Origin: an uncultured Collinsella sp.
Lineage (GTDB): Bacteria > Actinomycetota > Coriobacteriia > Coriobacteriales > Coriobacteriaceae
Reading direction: 5' to 3'
DNA length: 56,678 bases
Assembly: GCA_900541205.1 (NCBI GenBank)
Contig: UQIV01000016.1
Location: 1 to 56,678 of the forward strand
The translations under genes were made by a program, and so were the position numbers. The notes under the pieces were generated by a model that saw nothing but the letters and a program-made list of their open reading frames with translations, was not told where the DNA came from and searched no databases. Numbering within the stretch: the first letter of the stretch is position 1; every line of letters begins with the position of its first letter. This document shows positions 1-7,760 of this stretch, piece after piece.

Positions 1-10
1 GGTATCGGGT

Positions 11-48
11 TCCCACATTCATCCGCACATGTGCGGATGAATGTGGGA
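11..48. repeat. Perfect 38-bp palindrome
   Basis: The 19 bases from 11 are followed directly by their exact reverse complement, so there is no unpaired loop. No T-run follows, so it does not look like an ordinary intrinsic terminator. It lies about 140 bases before ftsE. It could be an operator, a cruciform site or the end of an upstream element outside the window. Confidence 0.8.
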
Positions 49-185
49 GGTGTTCGGATAAAGTTGATAATCAAGGCGCGGCCGGAGGGACCAGGCCCCG
101 CCATGCTTCTTATGTGCAGTAAAGCTAATACTGCTAAAATACAAAGCGCTCATGTAGTTTAAACGCACGACGATAAGGAGCACCA

Positions 186-1406
186 GTGGGTAACCACTTC
201 CGTACCTCCGGTGCGGGCGATGATGCCCCCAAGACGCAAGCAGGCGTCCAGGGCAGTCGTTTCGCCACTCCGGATTCAGAGGGCCAGCCTGTTGCTCAGG
301 CCCCCGCTCAGCCGGCAGATCAGGCACAGCCGGCATCCGATCCCTTTGCCTACAATCCAACCAGCGATGTCGCGCTTTCCGGCACGGCGGGTTTTGAGCC
401 CGTTCAGGCCGTGACCGCTCGCGTGGAGCAGCCTCAGGCTGGTGCCGCCACGCCGCAGCCTACCATGGCCGGCATTCCCGACCCCTTGGCCCCTGCGACG
501 CCGGCTCCTCAGTCTGCGCAGTCAGGTCTCTTTGCCGCAATTCCCGACCCCACGCAGCCTGCTGCCCCGGTGGTCGAGAGCGATCAAGCAGCCGAGGTCG
601 CAAGCCTCGATAACGCGCTCAACAACCCCGATTTTACGTCGGTGTTTGCGCCCATCGATCCGCAGGCCAGCCGCAAGAAGATGGCCAAGCAGGCCGGTGT
701 CGAGCCCGTCATCCTTATGGAGCATGTCACCAAGATCTATCCGGCACAGCCCAACAAGCCTGCACTCGACGACATCAACATCGAGATCTATCCGGGCGAG
801 TTCGTCTTCCTGGTCGGTCACTCCGGCTCGGGTAAGACCACGCTGCTGTCTACGCTCAACCGCGACGTCAAGCCGACGAGCGGTCGCATCCTGGTTGCCG
901 GCCAGGACCTCATGAAGATCAAGAACCGCAAGGTTCCGTTCCTGCGCCGCCAGATTGGCGCCGTGTTCCAGGACTTTAAGCTTCTGCCGCAAAAGACCGC
1001 CTACGAAAACGTGGCGTTTGCCCTGCAGTGCATCGGCAAGCCCAAGGGCGTCATTCGCAGCCAGGTGCCCGAGGTGCTGCGTCTGGTCGGTCTGGCCGAT
1101 CAGATGGACTCGCTGCCCGACCAGCTTTCCGGTGGCGAGCAGCAGCGCGTTGCCGTCGCCCGCGCTATGGTCAACCGCCCGCCGCTGCTGATCTGCGACG
1201 AGCCCACGGGTAACCTCGACCCGGCGATCTCGCTGGGCATCATGAAGCTGCTCGAGCGTATTAACCGCACCGGCACTACCGTGATCGTCGCCACGCACGA
1301 CCGCGAGATGGTCGATAGCATGCACCGTCGCGTGATCGCCCTCGAGGGCGGCCACGTTATCCGCGACCAGGAGAGGGGAGGTTACGGCAACTATGGCACC
1401 AACTAA
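186..1406 (+). CDS. ftsE: Cell-division ABC transporter ATPase FtsE with long N-terminal extension
   Basis: This is the ATPase of the FtsEX complex, which links ATP hydrolysis at the division site to activation of cell-wall hydrolases. The ABC domain starts near residue 175 (VILMEHVTKIYP). Walker A GHSGSGKTT is at 211-219, the signature LSGGEQQR at 314-321 and Walker B LLICDEPTGNLD at 334-345. FtsE is normally about 225 residues. Here about 170 Pro/Ala/Gln-rich, probably disordered residues come first. The start is a GTG with AAGGAG about 7 bases upstream. An internal ATG (codon 166, position 681) would give a normal-length protein but has no clear ribosome binding site. The end overlaps ftsX by 14 bases, so the two genes are translationally coupled. 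Confidence 0.93.
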   Translation: MGNHFRTSGAGDDAPKTQAGVQGSRFATPDSEGQPVAQAPAQPADQAQPASDPFAYNPTSDVALSGTAGFEPVQAVTARVEQPQAGAATPQPTMAGIPDPLAPATPAPQSAQSGLFAAIPDPTQPAAPVVESDQAAEVASLDNALNNPDFTSVFAPIDPQASRKKMAKQAGVEPVILMEHVTKIYPAQPNKPALDDINIEIYPGEFVFLVGHSGSGKTTLLSTLNRDVKPTSGRILVAGQDLMKIKNRKVPFLRRQIGAVFQDFKLLPQKTAYENVAFALQCIGKPKGVIRSQVPEVLRLVGLADQMDSLPDQLSGGEQQRVAVARAMVNRPPLLICDEPTGNLDPAISLGIMKLLERINRTGTTVIVATHDREMVDSMHRRVIALEGGHVIRDQERGGYGNYGTN

Positions 1407-2313
1407 CGTGGGCTACTCCTTCAAAGAGGCAATCAGCCACTTCTTCCGTAACTGGACTACCTCGCTCGGCGCCGTCATCACGATCTTCCTTTCGCTGTTT
1501 ATCATCGGCCTGTTCATCATGGGCTCCGCGATGCTGAACTCCGTGATCGGTACCGTCGAGGATCAGGTTGTCATCAACGCGTTCATTAGTGATGACGCTG
1601 ATCAGGCCGATGTTCAGGCTTTTGAGGCCGAGCTTAAGACGTGGAATAACGTCAAGTCCGTGACCTATAAGGACAAGGACGACGCGCTGGCCGAGTATAC
1701 GAGCAAGATGTCGGGCAACGCCGACGCCACCATGAGCGCGCTCGATGGCCAGAACCCGCTGCCGGCTTCGTTTGCAATTGAGATGGACGATCCGTCCAAG
1801 GTCGAGAGCACGGCCAAAAAGCTCAAGAAGGATGCCGATTTCCAGAAGATCGCGGATGACGGCGACGTCAACGCGAGCGTGCTGTACGGCCAGGAGGAAG
1901 TGAGCCGCCTGTTCCAGGTGACCAACTATATCCGCATCGCCGCCGTGGTGCTCGTTGGCCTTCTGACTTTTATCGCTTTCATCTTCATCAACAACACGAT
2001 TCGCCTATCCATCACGGCGCGTCGTCGTGAGATTGCGATTATGCGTCTGGTCGGCGCCAGCAACGGCTTCATTCGCGGCCCGTTTATCACCGAGGGCGTA
2101 CTGCAGGCCATTTTGGGCTCGCTGCTTTCCATCGGCGTTCTGGAGCTGCTGCGCAATTTGATGATTCCGCGTCTGCAGGAGAGCATCGGCTGGATGTCGT
2201 TTGCCCTGCCGATGCAGTACTACCTGGTGACCTATGCTGCGCTGATTCTGGTCGGCGTGATTATCGGTCTCTTTGGTTCTGCCATCGCCATGCGCCGCTA
2301 CCTGCGCGTGTAG
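1393..2313 (+). CDS. ftsX: Cell-division membrane protein FtsX
   Basis: This is the membrane subunit of FtsEX. The 306 residues have the family layout: a cytoplasmic start, a first membrane helix near residues 25-50, a large outer domain (about 50-170) that in relatives contacts a murein hydrolase, then three more helices. The C-terminal half carries the typical stretch ITARRREIAIMRLVGAS. The ATG lies inside the end of ftsE, with GGGGAGG a few bases upstream. The neighbour is its partner ATPase. Confidence 0.93.
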   Translation: MAPTNVGYSFKEAISHFFRNWTTSLGAVITIFLSLFIIGLFIMGSAMLNSVIGTVEDQVVINAFISDDADQADVQAFEAELKTWNNVKSVTYKDKDDALAEYTSKMSGNADATMSALDGQNPLPASFAIEMDDPSKVESTAKKLKKDADFQKIADDGDVNASVLYGQEEVSRLFQVTNYIRIAAVVLVGLLTFIAFIFINNTIRLSITARRREIAIMRLVGASNGFIRGPFITEGVLQAILGSLLSIGVLELLRNLMIPRLQESIGWMSFALPMQYYLVTYAALILVGVIIGLFGSAIAMRRYLRV

Positions 2314-2338
2314 GCATGCCTGGAATTCATCCCTTCCA

Positions 2339-2370
2339 ACGGGTCGTCTCTTATGGGGCGGCCCTTTTTT
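2339..2370 (+). terminator. Intrinsic terminator after ftsX
   Basis: A GC-rich stem (GGGTCGTC pairing with GGCGGCCC, using G-U pairs) is followed by six T. It lies 25 bases after the ftsX stop and runs directly into the next inverted repeat. Confidence 0.75.
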
Positions 2371-2454
2371 GATCCCTAGGGGACGGCAGGATTGCGGATC
2401 ATCGTGGCGCTGGTCTATCTATGTGATTCGTTTTCCTCCGTCCCCTAGGGATCA
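2370..2454. repeat. 85-bp inverted repeat with 17-bp perfect arms
   Basis: The arms TGATCCCTAGGGGACGG (2370-2386) and its exact complement (2438-2454) enclose 51 bases. The inner right part, from 2424, shares 21 identical bases with a half copy at 44888, so this belongs to a dispersed family. It sits between ftsX and rnr. Confidence 0.8.
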
Positions 2455-2504
2455 TTTGGGTAGACTCTTGGGATGTAAACGGCAATCGATAGTTAGGAGG
2501 CGCC

Positions 2505-4640
2505 ATGGGGCGCAATAACAAGCATAAGCGTGGAGCTCGCAATAAGCGCGGGCCGGTGCGCAGCGAACGCCGTCCGAGCCTGACCGGGCGCGTGCAGCTC
2601 CATGAGCACAGCGCCTATGTCATAACCGAGAGCGGCGACTACAAGGTCATGGGTCGCGGCAAGCGTGAGATCATGGACGGCGATACCGTTGCCGTGAGCA
2701 TTAAGAACAGCCCGCACGGTGAGCGACGCGCCGTGATCGAGGGCGTGGTTGAGCGCGCAGCCATAAGCGTGGTGGGCACGTACCAGACCGCCGGTCCGCT
2801 CGGTGTGATTGAGCCGCTCGATTCGCGCCTGAAGGCCGACTTCTTCATCCTGCCCGAGGATACCTCGGCGGATCGTCTGGGTGTCCACCCGGGTGATGCT
2901 GTTGTCGCGCGCATTTTGACCTACCCGACGCGCCTGGAATCGGGCACCGTGACGATCGAACGCCGCATTGGCGGAGATGACGCGCCCGATTTGGGCGTTC
3001 AATATGTGATGGCGCGTTACGGCTATACCGATAGCTATCCCGAGGCCGCGCTAGACGAGGCCGAGGGGCTTTCGCTCGATGTGTCCGCGGCGCTTAAGGA
3101 CCCGCTCCGCCGCGATCTGCGCGACCGCTTTGTCATCACGATCGACCCGGTCGACGCGCGCGACTTTGACGATGCCATTTCGCTGGAGCGCACGCCCGAG
3201 GGTGGCTACAAGCTGGGTGTGCATATCGCCGACGTTTCACACTATGTGGCTTGGGACGGGCATATCGATCTTGAGGCTCGCCATCGCACGACATCGGTGT
3301 ATCTGGCCGATCGCGTGCTTCCCATGCTGCCCGAACGCCTGTCCTGTGACCTGTGCTCGCTTCGTCCTGACGAGGACCGTCTTGCGTTTACCGTCGATAT
3401 CGAGCTCGATGCGCAGGGTCGCGTGCGGCATTACGATCCGTACCCCAGCGTGATTCGCTCGCGTGTGCGTATGGACTATGACGGCGCCGAGGCGCTGCTG
3501 GTGCGTGCCGGTGCGGTTGAGTATTCGGTGCTGGAGGGCGCGGCTGAGGATGTTGAGGCTGCTGAGGCCTTGCGCGAGGAAGCGCTTGAGCGCGGTCTTG
3601 CGTGCGAGGAGGCCGCCCGCGGCTACAACGTCGACCTCGGCGATTTCCTTGTCGCCGCTAACGAACTCGCCGAACTTCGCCGTCGTATTCGTCGCGCCCG
3701 CGGCTCAGTCGATTTTGATACGGCCGAGATTCGCGCTCTATTGGATGAGGACGGAGTGCTCGTGCAGATTGTGGCGCGTGAGCGTTCGTGTGCCACGTCG
3801 CTTATCGAGGAAGCCATGCTGCTCGCCAACGAGTGTGTTGCAGAGTGGCTGGCGGACCGTGATATCGAGGCCTGCTATCGCGTGCATGAGGATCCGAGCC
3901 CCGACAGCCTGCACGGTGCCGCCGTTGCGCTGGCGCAGCTAGGCATCATCGACGATCGCCGTGCTGCCGGTATTGCCCTGGGGAGTCCCGATGAACTGCA
4001 GGCTGCAGTTGATGCTGCCGCCGGTACGGCCAACGCACCGCTCGTCAACACGCTGCTTCTGCGCAGCATGCAGCGCGCGCTGTACAAGCCGCGCAACGAG
4101 GGCCACTTTGCGCTCGCCGCGCCGTGCTACTGCCACTTTACGAGTCCCATCCGTCGCTACCCCGATCTGGTGGTGCACCGCGTACTCAAGCTGCAGCTGG
4201 CCTATGAGCAGCTCGGCGGCAAGGACGCCTTGGTCCGTACGCCGCGGCTGATCGGCAAGGGGCGCGAGTCGCTGCCGCGCATTCTGCCGCAGATCTGCCG
4301 CGCATGCAGCGATGCCGAGCGCGCGGCAGATGCCGCCAGCCATGCGACGCAAAAGATTAAGATTGCCCAGTACTATGAGGACCGTCTGGGCGAGCGCTAT
4401 GCCGGAACCGTCTCGTGGGTTAGCAGCATGGGCCTCTTTGTGCGCTTGGACCTGACGCAGGTCGAAGGCTTGGTTTCGATCAAGAGCCTGGGCAACGAGT
4501 GGTTCGAGTTCGACGAGGACGCGCTAACGCTCACAGGCGCCGACACGGGGACTCGTTACGAGCTGGGGCAGCGCGTGATCATCGAGGTCTCGCGCGTCAA
4601 TACCACGCGTGGGCACTTGGACTTTAAGCTTATCCATTAG
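2505..4640 (+). CDS. rnr: Ribonuclease R
   Basis: This is a 3'-to-5' exoribonuclease of the RNase II/R family, which degrades structured RNA and, in relatives, acts in tmRNA-linked decay. The 711 residues begin with a basic tail (GRNNKHKRGARNKRG) and cold-shock-like domains. The catalytic RNB domain has the Asp cluster DARDFDDAIS near residue 215 and TSPIRRYPDL near residue 547. A C-terminal S1 domain (YAGTVSWVSSMGLFVRLD) follows. Length is typical of Gram-positive RNase R. The start ATG follows TAGGAGGCGCC. smpB lies 4 kb downstream, often a neighbour of rnr in Gram-positive genomes. Confidence 0.94.
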   Translation: MGRNNKHKRGARNKRGPVRSERRPSLTGRVQLHEHSAYVITESGDYKVMGRGKREIMDGDTVAVSIKNSPHGERRAVIEGVVERAAISVVGTYQTAGPLGVIEPLDSRLKADFFILPEDTSADRLGVHPGDAVVARILTYPTRLESGTVTIERRIGGDDAPDLGVQYVMARYGYTDSYPEAALDEAEGLSLDVSAALKDPLRRDLRDRFVITIDPVDARDFDDAISLERTPEGGYKLGVHIADVSHYVAWDGHIDLEARHRTTSVYLADRVLPMLPERLSCDLCSLRPDEDRLAFTVDIELDAQGRVRHYDPYPSVIRSRVRMDYDGAEALLVRAGAVEYSVLEGAAEDVEAAEALREEALERGLACEEAARGYNVDLGDFLVAANELAELRRRIRRARGSVDFDTAEIRALLDEDGVLVQIVARERSCATSLIEEAMLLANECVAEWLADRDIEACYRVHEDPSPDSLHGAAVALAQLGIIDDRRAAGIALGSPDELQAAVDAAAGTANAPLVNTLLLRSMQRALYKPRNEGHFALAAPCYCHFTSPIRRYPDLVVHRVLKLQLAYEQLGGKDALVRTPRLIGKGRESLPRILPQICRACSDAERAADAASHATQKIKIAQYYEDRLGERYAGTVSWVSSMGLFVRLDLTQVEGLVSIKSLGNEWFEFDEDALTLTGADTGTRYELGQRVIIEVSRVNTTRGHLDFKLIH

Positions 4641-4668
4641 CCAAATCCCGACTCATGGTGGGGGAGCG

Positions 4669-4700
4669 GAGGGCGGCCTTTCGGGACCGCCCTTCGCATT
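4669..4700 (+). terminator. Probable terminator after rnr
   Basis: GGGCGG (4671-4676) pairs with CCGCCC (4687-4692) around a 10-base loop, followed by a T-rich stretch. It lies 30 bases after the stop of RNase R. Confidence 0.6.
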
Positions 4701-4739
4701 TGAATCGTGGCTACCTTGCCGTCTGCTCGGCCGCCCGCT

Positions 4740-4797
4740 TACCTGCTATTTGAGAGGTAAAACCTACCAAAATAAACCTGTCCCTTTTTGGCAGGTA
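4740..4797. promoter_or_regulatory. Inverted repeat before recombinase gene (possible res or operator site)
   Basis: TACCTGC (4740-4746) and GCAGGTA (4791-4797) form a 7-bp inverted pair 44 bases apart. Inside is a second small palindrome, AGGTAAAACCT. The block ends 20 bases before the recombinase start. Small resolvases often bind such paired sites next to their own gene. That role is an inference. Confidence 0.4.
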
Positions 4798-4817
4798 TAC
4801 AAGAAAGCGGGGATGAG

Positions 4818-5423
4818 ATGGCGACGGTGTACGGTTATGCGCGGGTGAGTTCGCGCGATCAGAATCTTAATCGGCAGCTGGATGCGCTGGGCGCCTATGG
4901 CGTGGGCTCGGCGAATATTTATGCCGACCATGCGAGCGGCAAGGACTTCGATCGACCGCGTTATCGCGAGCTGCTGCACGTCCTGGGAGACGGGGACGTG
5001 CTGGTGGTGCTTTCTATCGACCGACTTGGCCGTAATTACTCCGAGATACTTGAGGAATGGCGACGCATTACCAAGGAGCTCGGGGTTGCCATTGTGGTGT
5101 TGGACATGCCATTGCTTGACACGCGCGCTAGGGCCAGCGGCGCGCCGGATGTGACCAACGCCCTGATTGCCGATATTGTGCTGCAACTGCTGAGCTACGT
5201 GGCGCAGGTGGAGCGCGAGAATATCCATCGGCGCCAAGCGGAGGGAATTGCAGCGGCGCGGGCGCGAGGGGTCCGTTTCGGTCGACCTCGCAAGCCGTGC
5301 CCTCCTCAGTTTGAGCTGGTGCGCGATAGCTATGAGGCGGGCGATATTACCCGCAGCCAGGCAGCAAAGTGCCTGGGCGTGTGCGTGGGGACGTTCGATC
5401 GTTGGATGCGCGAGGCGGGGTAG
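4818..5423 (+). CDS. Serine recombinase (resolvase/invertase family)
   Basis: This is a small serine recombinase of 201 residues that would cut and rejoin DNA through a phosphoserine link. The N-terminal catalytic domain starts YGYARVSSRDQNLNRQ, with the catalytic Ser in RVSS. It also has VLSIDRLGRNYSEI and the conserved VERENIHRRQAEGI at the start of the long E helix. The C-terminal 45 residues form a helix-turn-helix (ITRSQAAKCLGVCVGTFDRW). I chose the ATG at 4818 because the protein then starts at the conserved fold; an in-frame ATG at 4788 adds ten residues of no family likeness. No transposase is adjacent, so it may act on a local inversion or res site. Confidence 0.88.
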   Translation: MATVYGYARVSSRDQNLNRQLDALGAYGVGSANIYADHASGKDFDRPRYRELLHVLGDGDVLVVLSIDRLGRNYSEILEEWRRITKELGVAIVVLDMPLLDTRARASGAPDVTNALIADIVLQLLSYVAQVERENIHRRQAEGIAAARARGVRFGRPRKPCPPQFELVRDSYEAGDITRSQAAKCLGVCVGTFDRWMREAG

Positions 5424-5527
5424 GGGTTTGCGTCGCTTTGTCGCTTCCTGTTGCGATTCAAATTTTGATACGGTGACGATGCCATTTGGGGCTACACTCG
5501 CTGATATTCAAAAAAGGAGGTTGGCCC

Positions 5528-6109
5528 TTGGCGCGCGTAAAACAAATAATCGGATGGACCGCGATCGTTCTGTTCGCTGCAACGCTGACGGGCATCTGGG
5601 TGCTGACGGAGCAAAATGCGGTGGAGACGTCGTTGCTGAGCGAGTCCACCGCGCGTGTGGTGGAGGGTCAGACTACGGGCGTTCAGGCTGCCGATGCCAC
5701 GGGTGAAGCCCAGTCGGAGAACGGAATGACCGGGGGCACCGATTCGGCTGCCTCGAATGTCCGGTCTGGCCGACTTGCTTCCATTCGCATGTGGGTGGGC
5801 GCGAACGTCCGTCGCGTTGCCCATACCGTAGAGTTTTTCTTCGTCGGATTGTTCGCCTCGGTGGTCGTGGTTTGCTTTTCCAGGCGTCCGTGGAGCGTGT
5901 GCTCCCGTTGCGTGCCCGTATTGCTCTTTTGCGCCGCCTGCTCCGTTGGCGATCAGGTACATAAGATCTTTGTTCCCGGCAGGCATTTCGACGTTATCGA
6001 TTTAGGATTCGATGCTGCGGGCTATGTCACCGCCATGCTGTTGGTATTGTTGACGGCGGCGTTGGTGCGCCATGCGACTCGGCCGATCGGCGCCCATGCG
6101 AGGCGCTAG
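5528..6109 (+). CDS. VanZ-like membrane protein
   Basis: This 193-residue membrane protein has one N-terminal helix (IIGWTAIVLFAATL), an outer region of about 80 residues rich in Ser/Thr/Gly, and three helices after residue 105. The VanZ family signature is visible: HTVEFFFVGLF, then GDQVHKIFVPGRHFDVIDLGFDAAG. VanZ gives low-level teicoplanin resistance in enterococci, but most family members have no known role. The start is TTG with a strong AAAGGAGG 8 bases upstream (5513-5520); no ATG is as well placed. Confidence 0.75.
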   Translation: MARVKQIIGWTAIVLFAATLTGIWVLTEQNAVETSLLSESTARVVEGQTTGVQAADATGEAQSENGMTGGTDSAASNVRSGRLASIRMWVGANVRRVAHTVEFFFVGLFASVVVVCFSRRPWSVCSRCVPVLLFCAACSVGDQVHKIFVPGRHFDVIDLGFDAAGYVTAMLLVLLTAALVRHATRPIGAHARR

Positions 6110-6231
6110 CCTTAAGACGAGACATCGCGACTGCCTATGCTTCGACATTGACTACAATAACGGCTGCAATCGCGAGTGGTCGTCGATGTGCAGTTTTCCA
6201 GACACCTGTTTTCTCTAAGAAAGGAAATCCC

Positions 6232-6591
6232 ATGGCGGTATTGTTTGTTGAATATCCCAAGTGCTCGACCTGTAAGAACGCCAAGGCATGGCTGGACGAA
6301 CATGGGGTAGAGTATATCGACCGCGATATCGTTTTGGACAATCCCACGGCTGATGAGCTTGCGACCTGGATTGCTCGTTCGGGGCTGCCGGTGCGGCGCT
6401 TCTTTAATTCGTCGGGCATGAAATATCGAGAGCTGGGCCTGAAGGCGCGTCTGGATGTGGGCATGACGGATCGGGAATGCTACGAGCTGCTGGCGACCGA
6501 CGGCATGCTGGTCAAGCGTCCGCTGCTGGTGGGCGACGACTTTGCGATTCCTGGCTTTAGGGAAGCGACCTGGACCGAGGTGCTGCTGTAG
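6232..6591 (+). CDS. ArsC/Spx-family thioredoxin-fold protein
   Basis: This 119-residue protein has an N-terminal CSTC motif in the segment FVEYPKCSTCKNAKAWLD. It also has the ArsC/Spx features RRFFNSSGMKYRELGLK and the C-terminal segment LVKRPLLVGDDFAIPGF. Members reduce arsenate or, as Spx, act on RNA polymerase; this short stand-alone form with CxxC is usually annotated as an arsenate reductase-like protein. No arsenic genes are adjacent, so that function is not supported by context. The ATG at 6232 follows AAAGGAAAT. Confidence 0.8.
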   Translation: MAVLFVEYPKCSTCKNAKAWLDEHGVEYIDRDIVLDNPTADELATWIARSGLPVRRFFNSSGMKYRELGLKARLDVGMTDRECYELLATDGMLVKRPLLVGDDFAIPGFREATWTEVLL

Positions 6592-6598
6592 TGGTTGC

Positions 6599-6768
6599 GG
6601 AAAGTGCGTCCCGTTTTGAGCTCGGATTCCGGGACGCAGTTTCCGGTTGAAGGGGCTAGCGGAAACCGTATCCCAGTTTGAGCGCGAAATCTGGGATACG
6701 GTTTCCGTTTGGGGCCTCTAGGGGAAAGCGCGTCCCGTTCTGGACGTAAATTCCGGGATGAGCTTTCC
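6599..6768 (+). repeat. Array of three 46-base hairpins with 16-base spacers
   Basis: The units are 6599-6644, 6661-6706 and 6723-6768, each exactly 46 bases and starting GGAAA and ending TTTCC. The two spacers are both 16 bases, giving a 62-base period. The middle unit is a near-perfect hairpin (CCGTATCCCAG pairing with CTGGGATACGG). The outer units pair less perfectly but with different bases at the same positions. The loops share TTTGAGC or TTCTGGAC followed by an A/T-rich part. The array follows the stop of the ArsC-like gene by 7 bases. Confidence 0.9.
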
Positions 6769-6811
6769 GGTTGGCGGGCATGCGCACTATCCCGGCTGGC
6801 GGGCATATGCG

Positions 6812-7222
6812 CTAATCCTCAAGCTGTGCCCATTCGTGCGGATCGTAGACCTTTACGTGCTTGTTGGGCTTGCCGCTCCAGTACTCTTCGTCCATAAAGG
6901 GCAGATATGCCTGAATGCCGGGGCAGATAAAGGGAATCCGCTGCTGTTGCAGTCGCTCGCGCTGGCGCTGCTCCAGGTGCGCCTCGGATATGACGGTCGG
7001 CATGCCGGACAGCTCGACGAGGCTTGTCTGGATTCGCTTAAGGTCGGGGAGTCCCGCGTGCCATGACATCCGCATGATTAAAAAGGATGCACGGCGGTAT
7101 TTTGCCTGCACCACAGTAATGGCGGGGCGTAACGTGGGGTGAATTTTGTCCCGTTCGGGCCAAAGGTCGGCAGTGATCTCGAGGCCCAGGGTCTCCCATA
7201 GGTAATCAAGCTCTTCGTCCAT
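6812..7222 (-). CDS. Hypothetical protein, possibly a truncated MarR-like regulator N-domain
   Basis: I do not recognise this 136-residue protein with certainty. The segment from YRRASFLIMRMSW through LPDLKRIQTSLVELSG to RIPFICPGIQAYLPFM resembles the N-terminal domain found before the winged helix in some MarR-like regulators of Firmicutes and Coriobacteriia. Those proteins go on for another 80-100 residues with the DNA-binding helix-turn-helix. Here the protein ends soon after (DPHEWAQLED) and no helix-turn-helix is seen. It may be a stand-alone domain or a remnant. The start is ATG at 7222; the ribosome binding site is not obvious. Confidence 0.5.
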   Translation of the reverse strand: MDEELDYLWETLGLEITADLWPERDKIHPTLRPAITVVQAKYRRASFLIMRMSWHAGLPDLKRIQTSLVELSGMPTVISEAHLEQRQRERLQQQRIPFICPGIQAYLPFMDEEYWSGKPNKHVKVYDPHEWAQLED

Positions 7223-7425
7223 GGCGCCTCGATATCTACGCGATCATTGATACTTCGATTGTGTTGCCTGGTGCTATCGTTTTCACGGTAGAATCTGCCA
7301 ACGGTTGACGGCTACCGCTCACGGCGTTTTGCCCTTCGTGTACAGCGGTTGGCTTCACAGGTCCTTCACGGGTTGGACTAAATTAGGCCAATTTGACTGA
7401 ATTTCAAAAAAGTCAAAATTGGGGC

Positions 7426-7454
7426 TTGCGTCACGGCGAGACTTCCCGTATATT
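7426..7454 (+). promoter_or_regulatory. Promoter of the tRNA pair
   Basis: TTGCGT (7426-7431) and TATATT (7449-7454) are separated by 17 bases, a good vegetative-sigma promoter. Transcription would start near 7461, about 40 bases before tRNA-Gln. Confidence 0.65.
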
Positions 7455-7498
7455 TCTTTCTTGCGCAAAGGCACAGCCGAGCGCAGCGATGCAGTCAT

Positions 7499-7572
7499 TG
7501 GGATGTCGTCTAATGGCAGGACAGCGGATTCTGGTTCCGTCAATGGGGGTTCGACTCCCTCCATCCCAGCCA
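7499..7572 (+). tRNA. tRNA-Gln (CUG anticodon)
   Basis: A 74-base tRNA with acceptor stem TGGGATG/CATCCCA, anticodon loop TTCTGGT (anticodon CTG), T-loop GGTTCGACTCC and encoded CCA. It is followed 17 bases later by tRNA-Glu, with which it is probably co-transcribed. Confidence 0.95.
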
Positions 7573-7589
7573 TTGCATTTGCTACATAT

Positions 7590-7666
7590 GGCCCGTTCGT
7601 CTAGCGGTTTAGGACGCCGCCCTCTCAAGGCGGAGATCACCAGTTCGAATCTGGTACGGGCTACCA
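7590..7666 (+). tRNA. tRNA-Glu (CUC anticodon)
   Basis: A 77-base tRNA with acceptor GGCCCGT/ACGGGCT (first pair G-U), anticodon stem CCGCC/GGCGG around CTCTCAA (anticodon CTC), T-stem ACCAG/CTGGT and encoded CCA. Confidence 0.95.
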
Positions 7667-7676
7667 AAATTGAACG

Positions 7677-7704
7677 CCCGGGCCTCGTAAGAGACCCGGG
7701 TTTT
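7677..7704 (+). terminator. Terminator of the tRNA pair
   Basis: CCCGGG-C-CTC pairs with GAG-A-CCCGGG around GTAA, followed by TTTTG, 11 bases after the tRNA-Glu CCA end. Confidence 0.8.
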
Positions 7705-7760
7705 GTGTATTGACCGTATATACGGCGCCTGCCGTGTTTCGCTCAGATCGAGGAGTAGCC

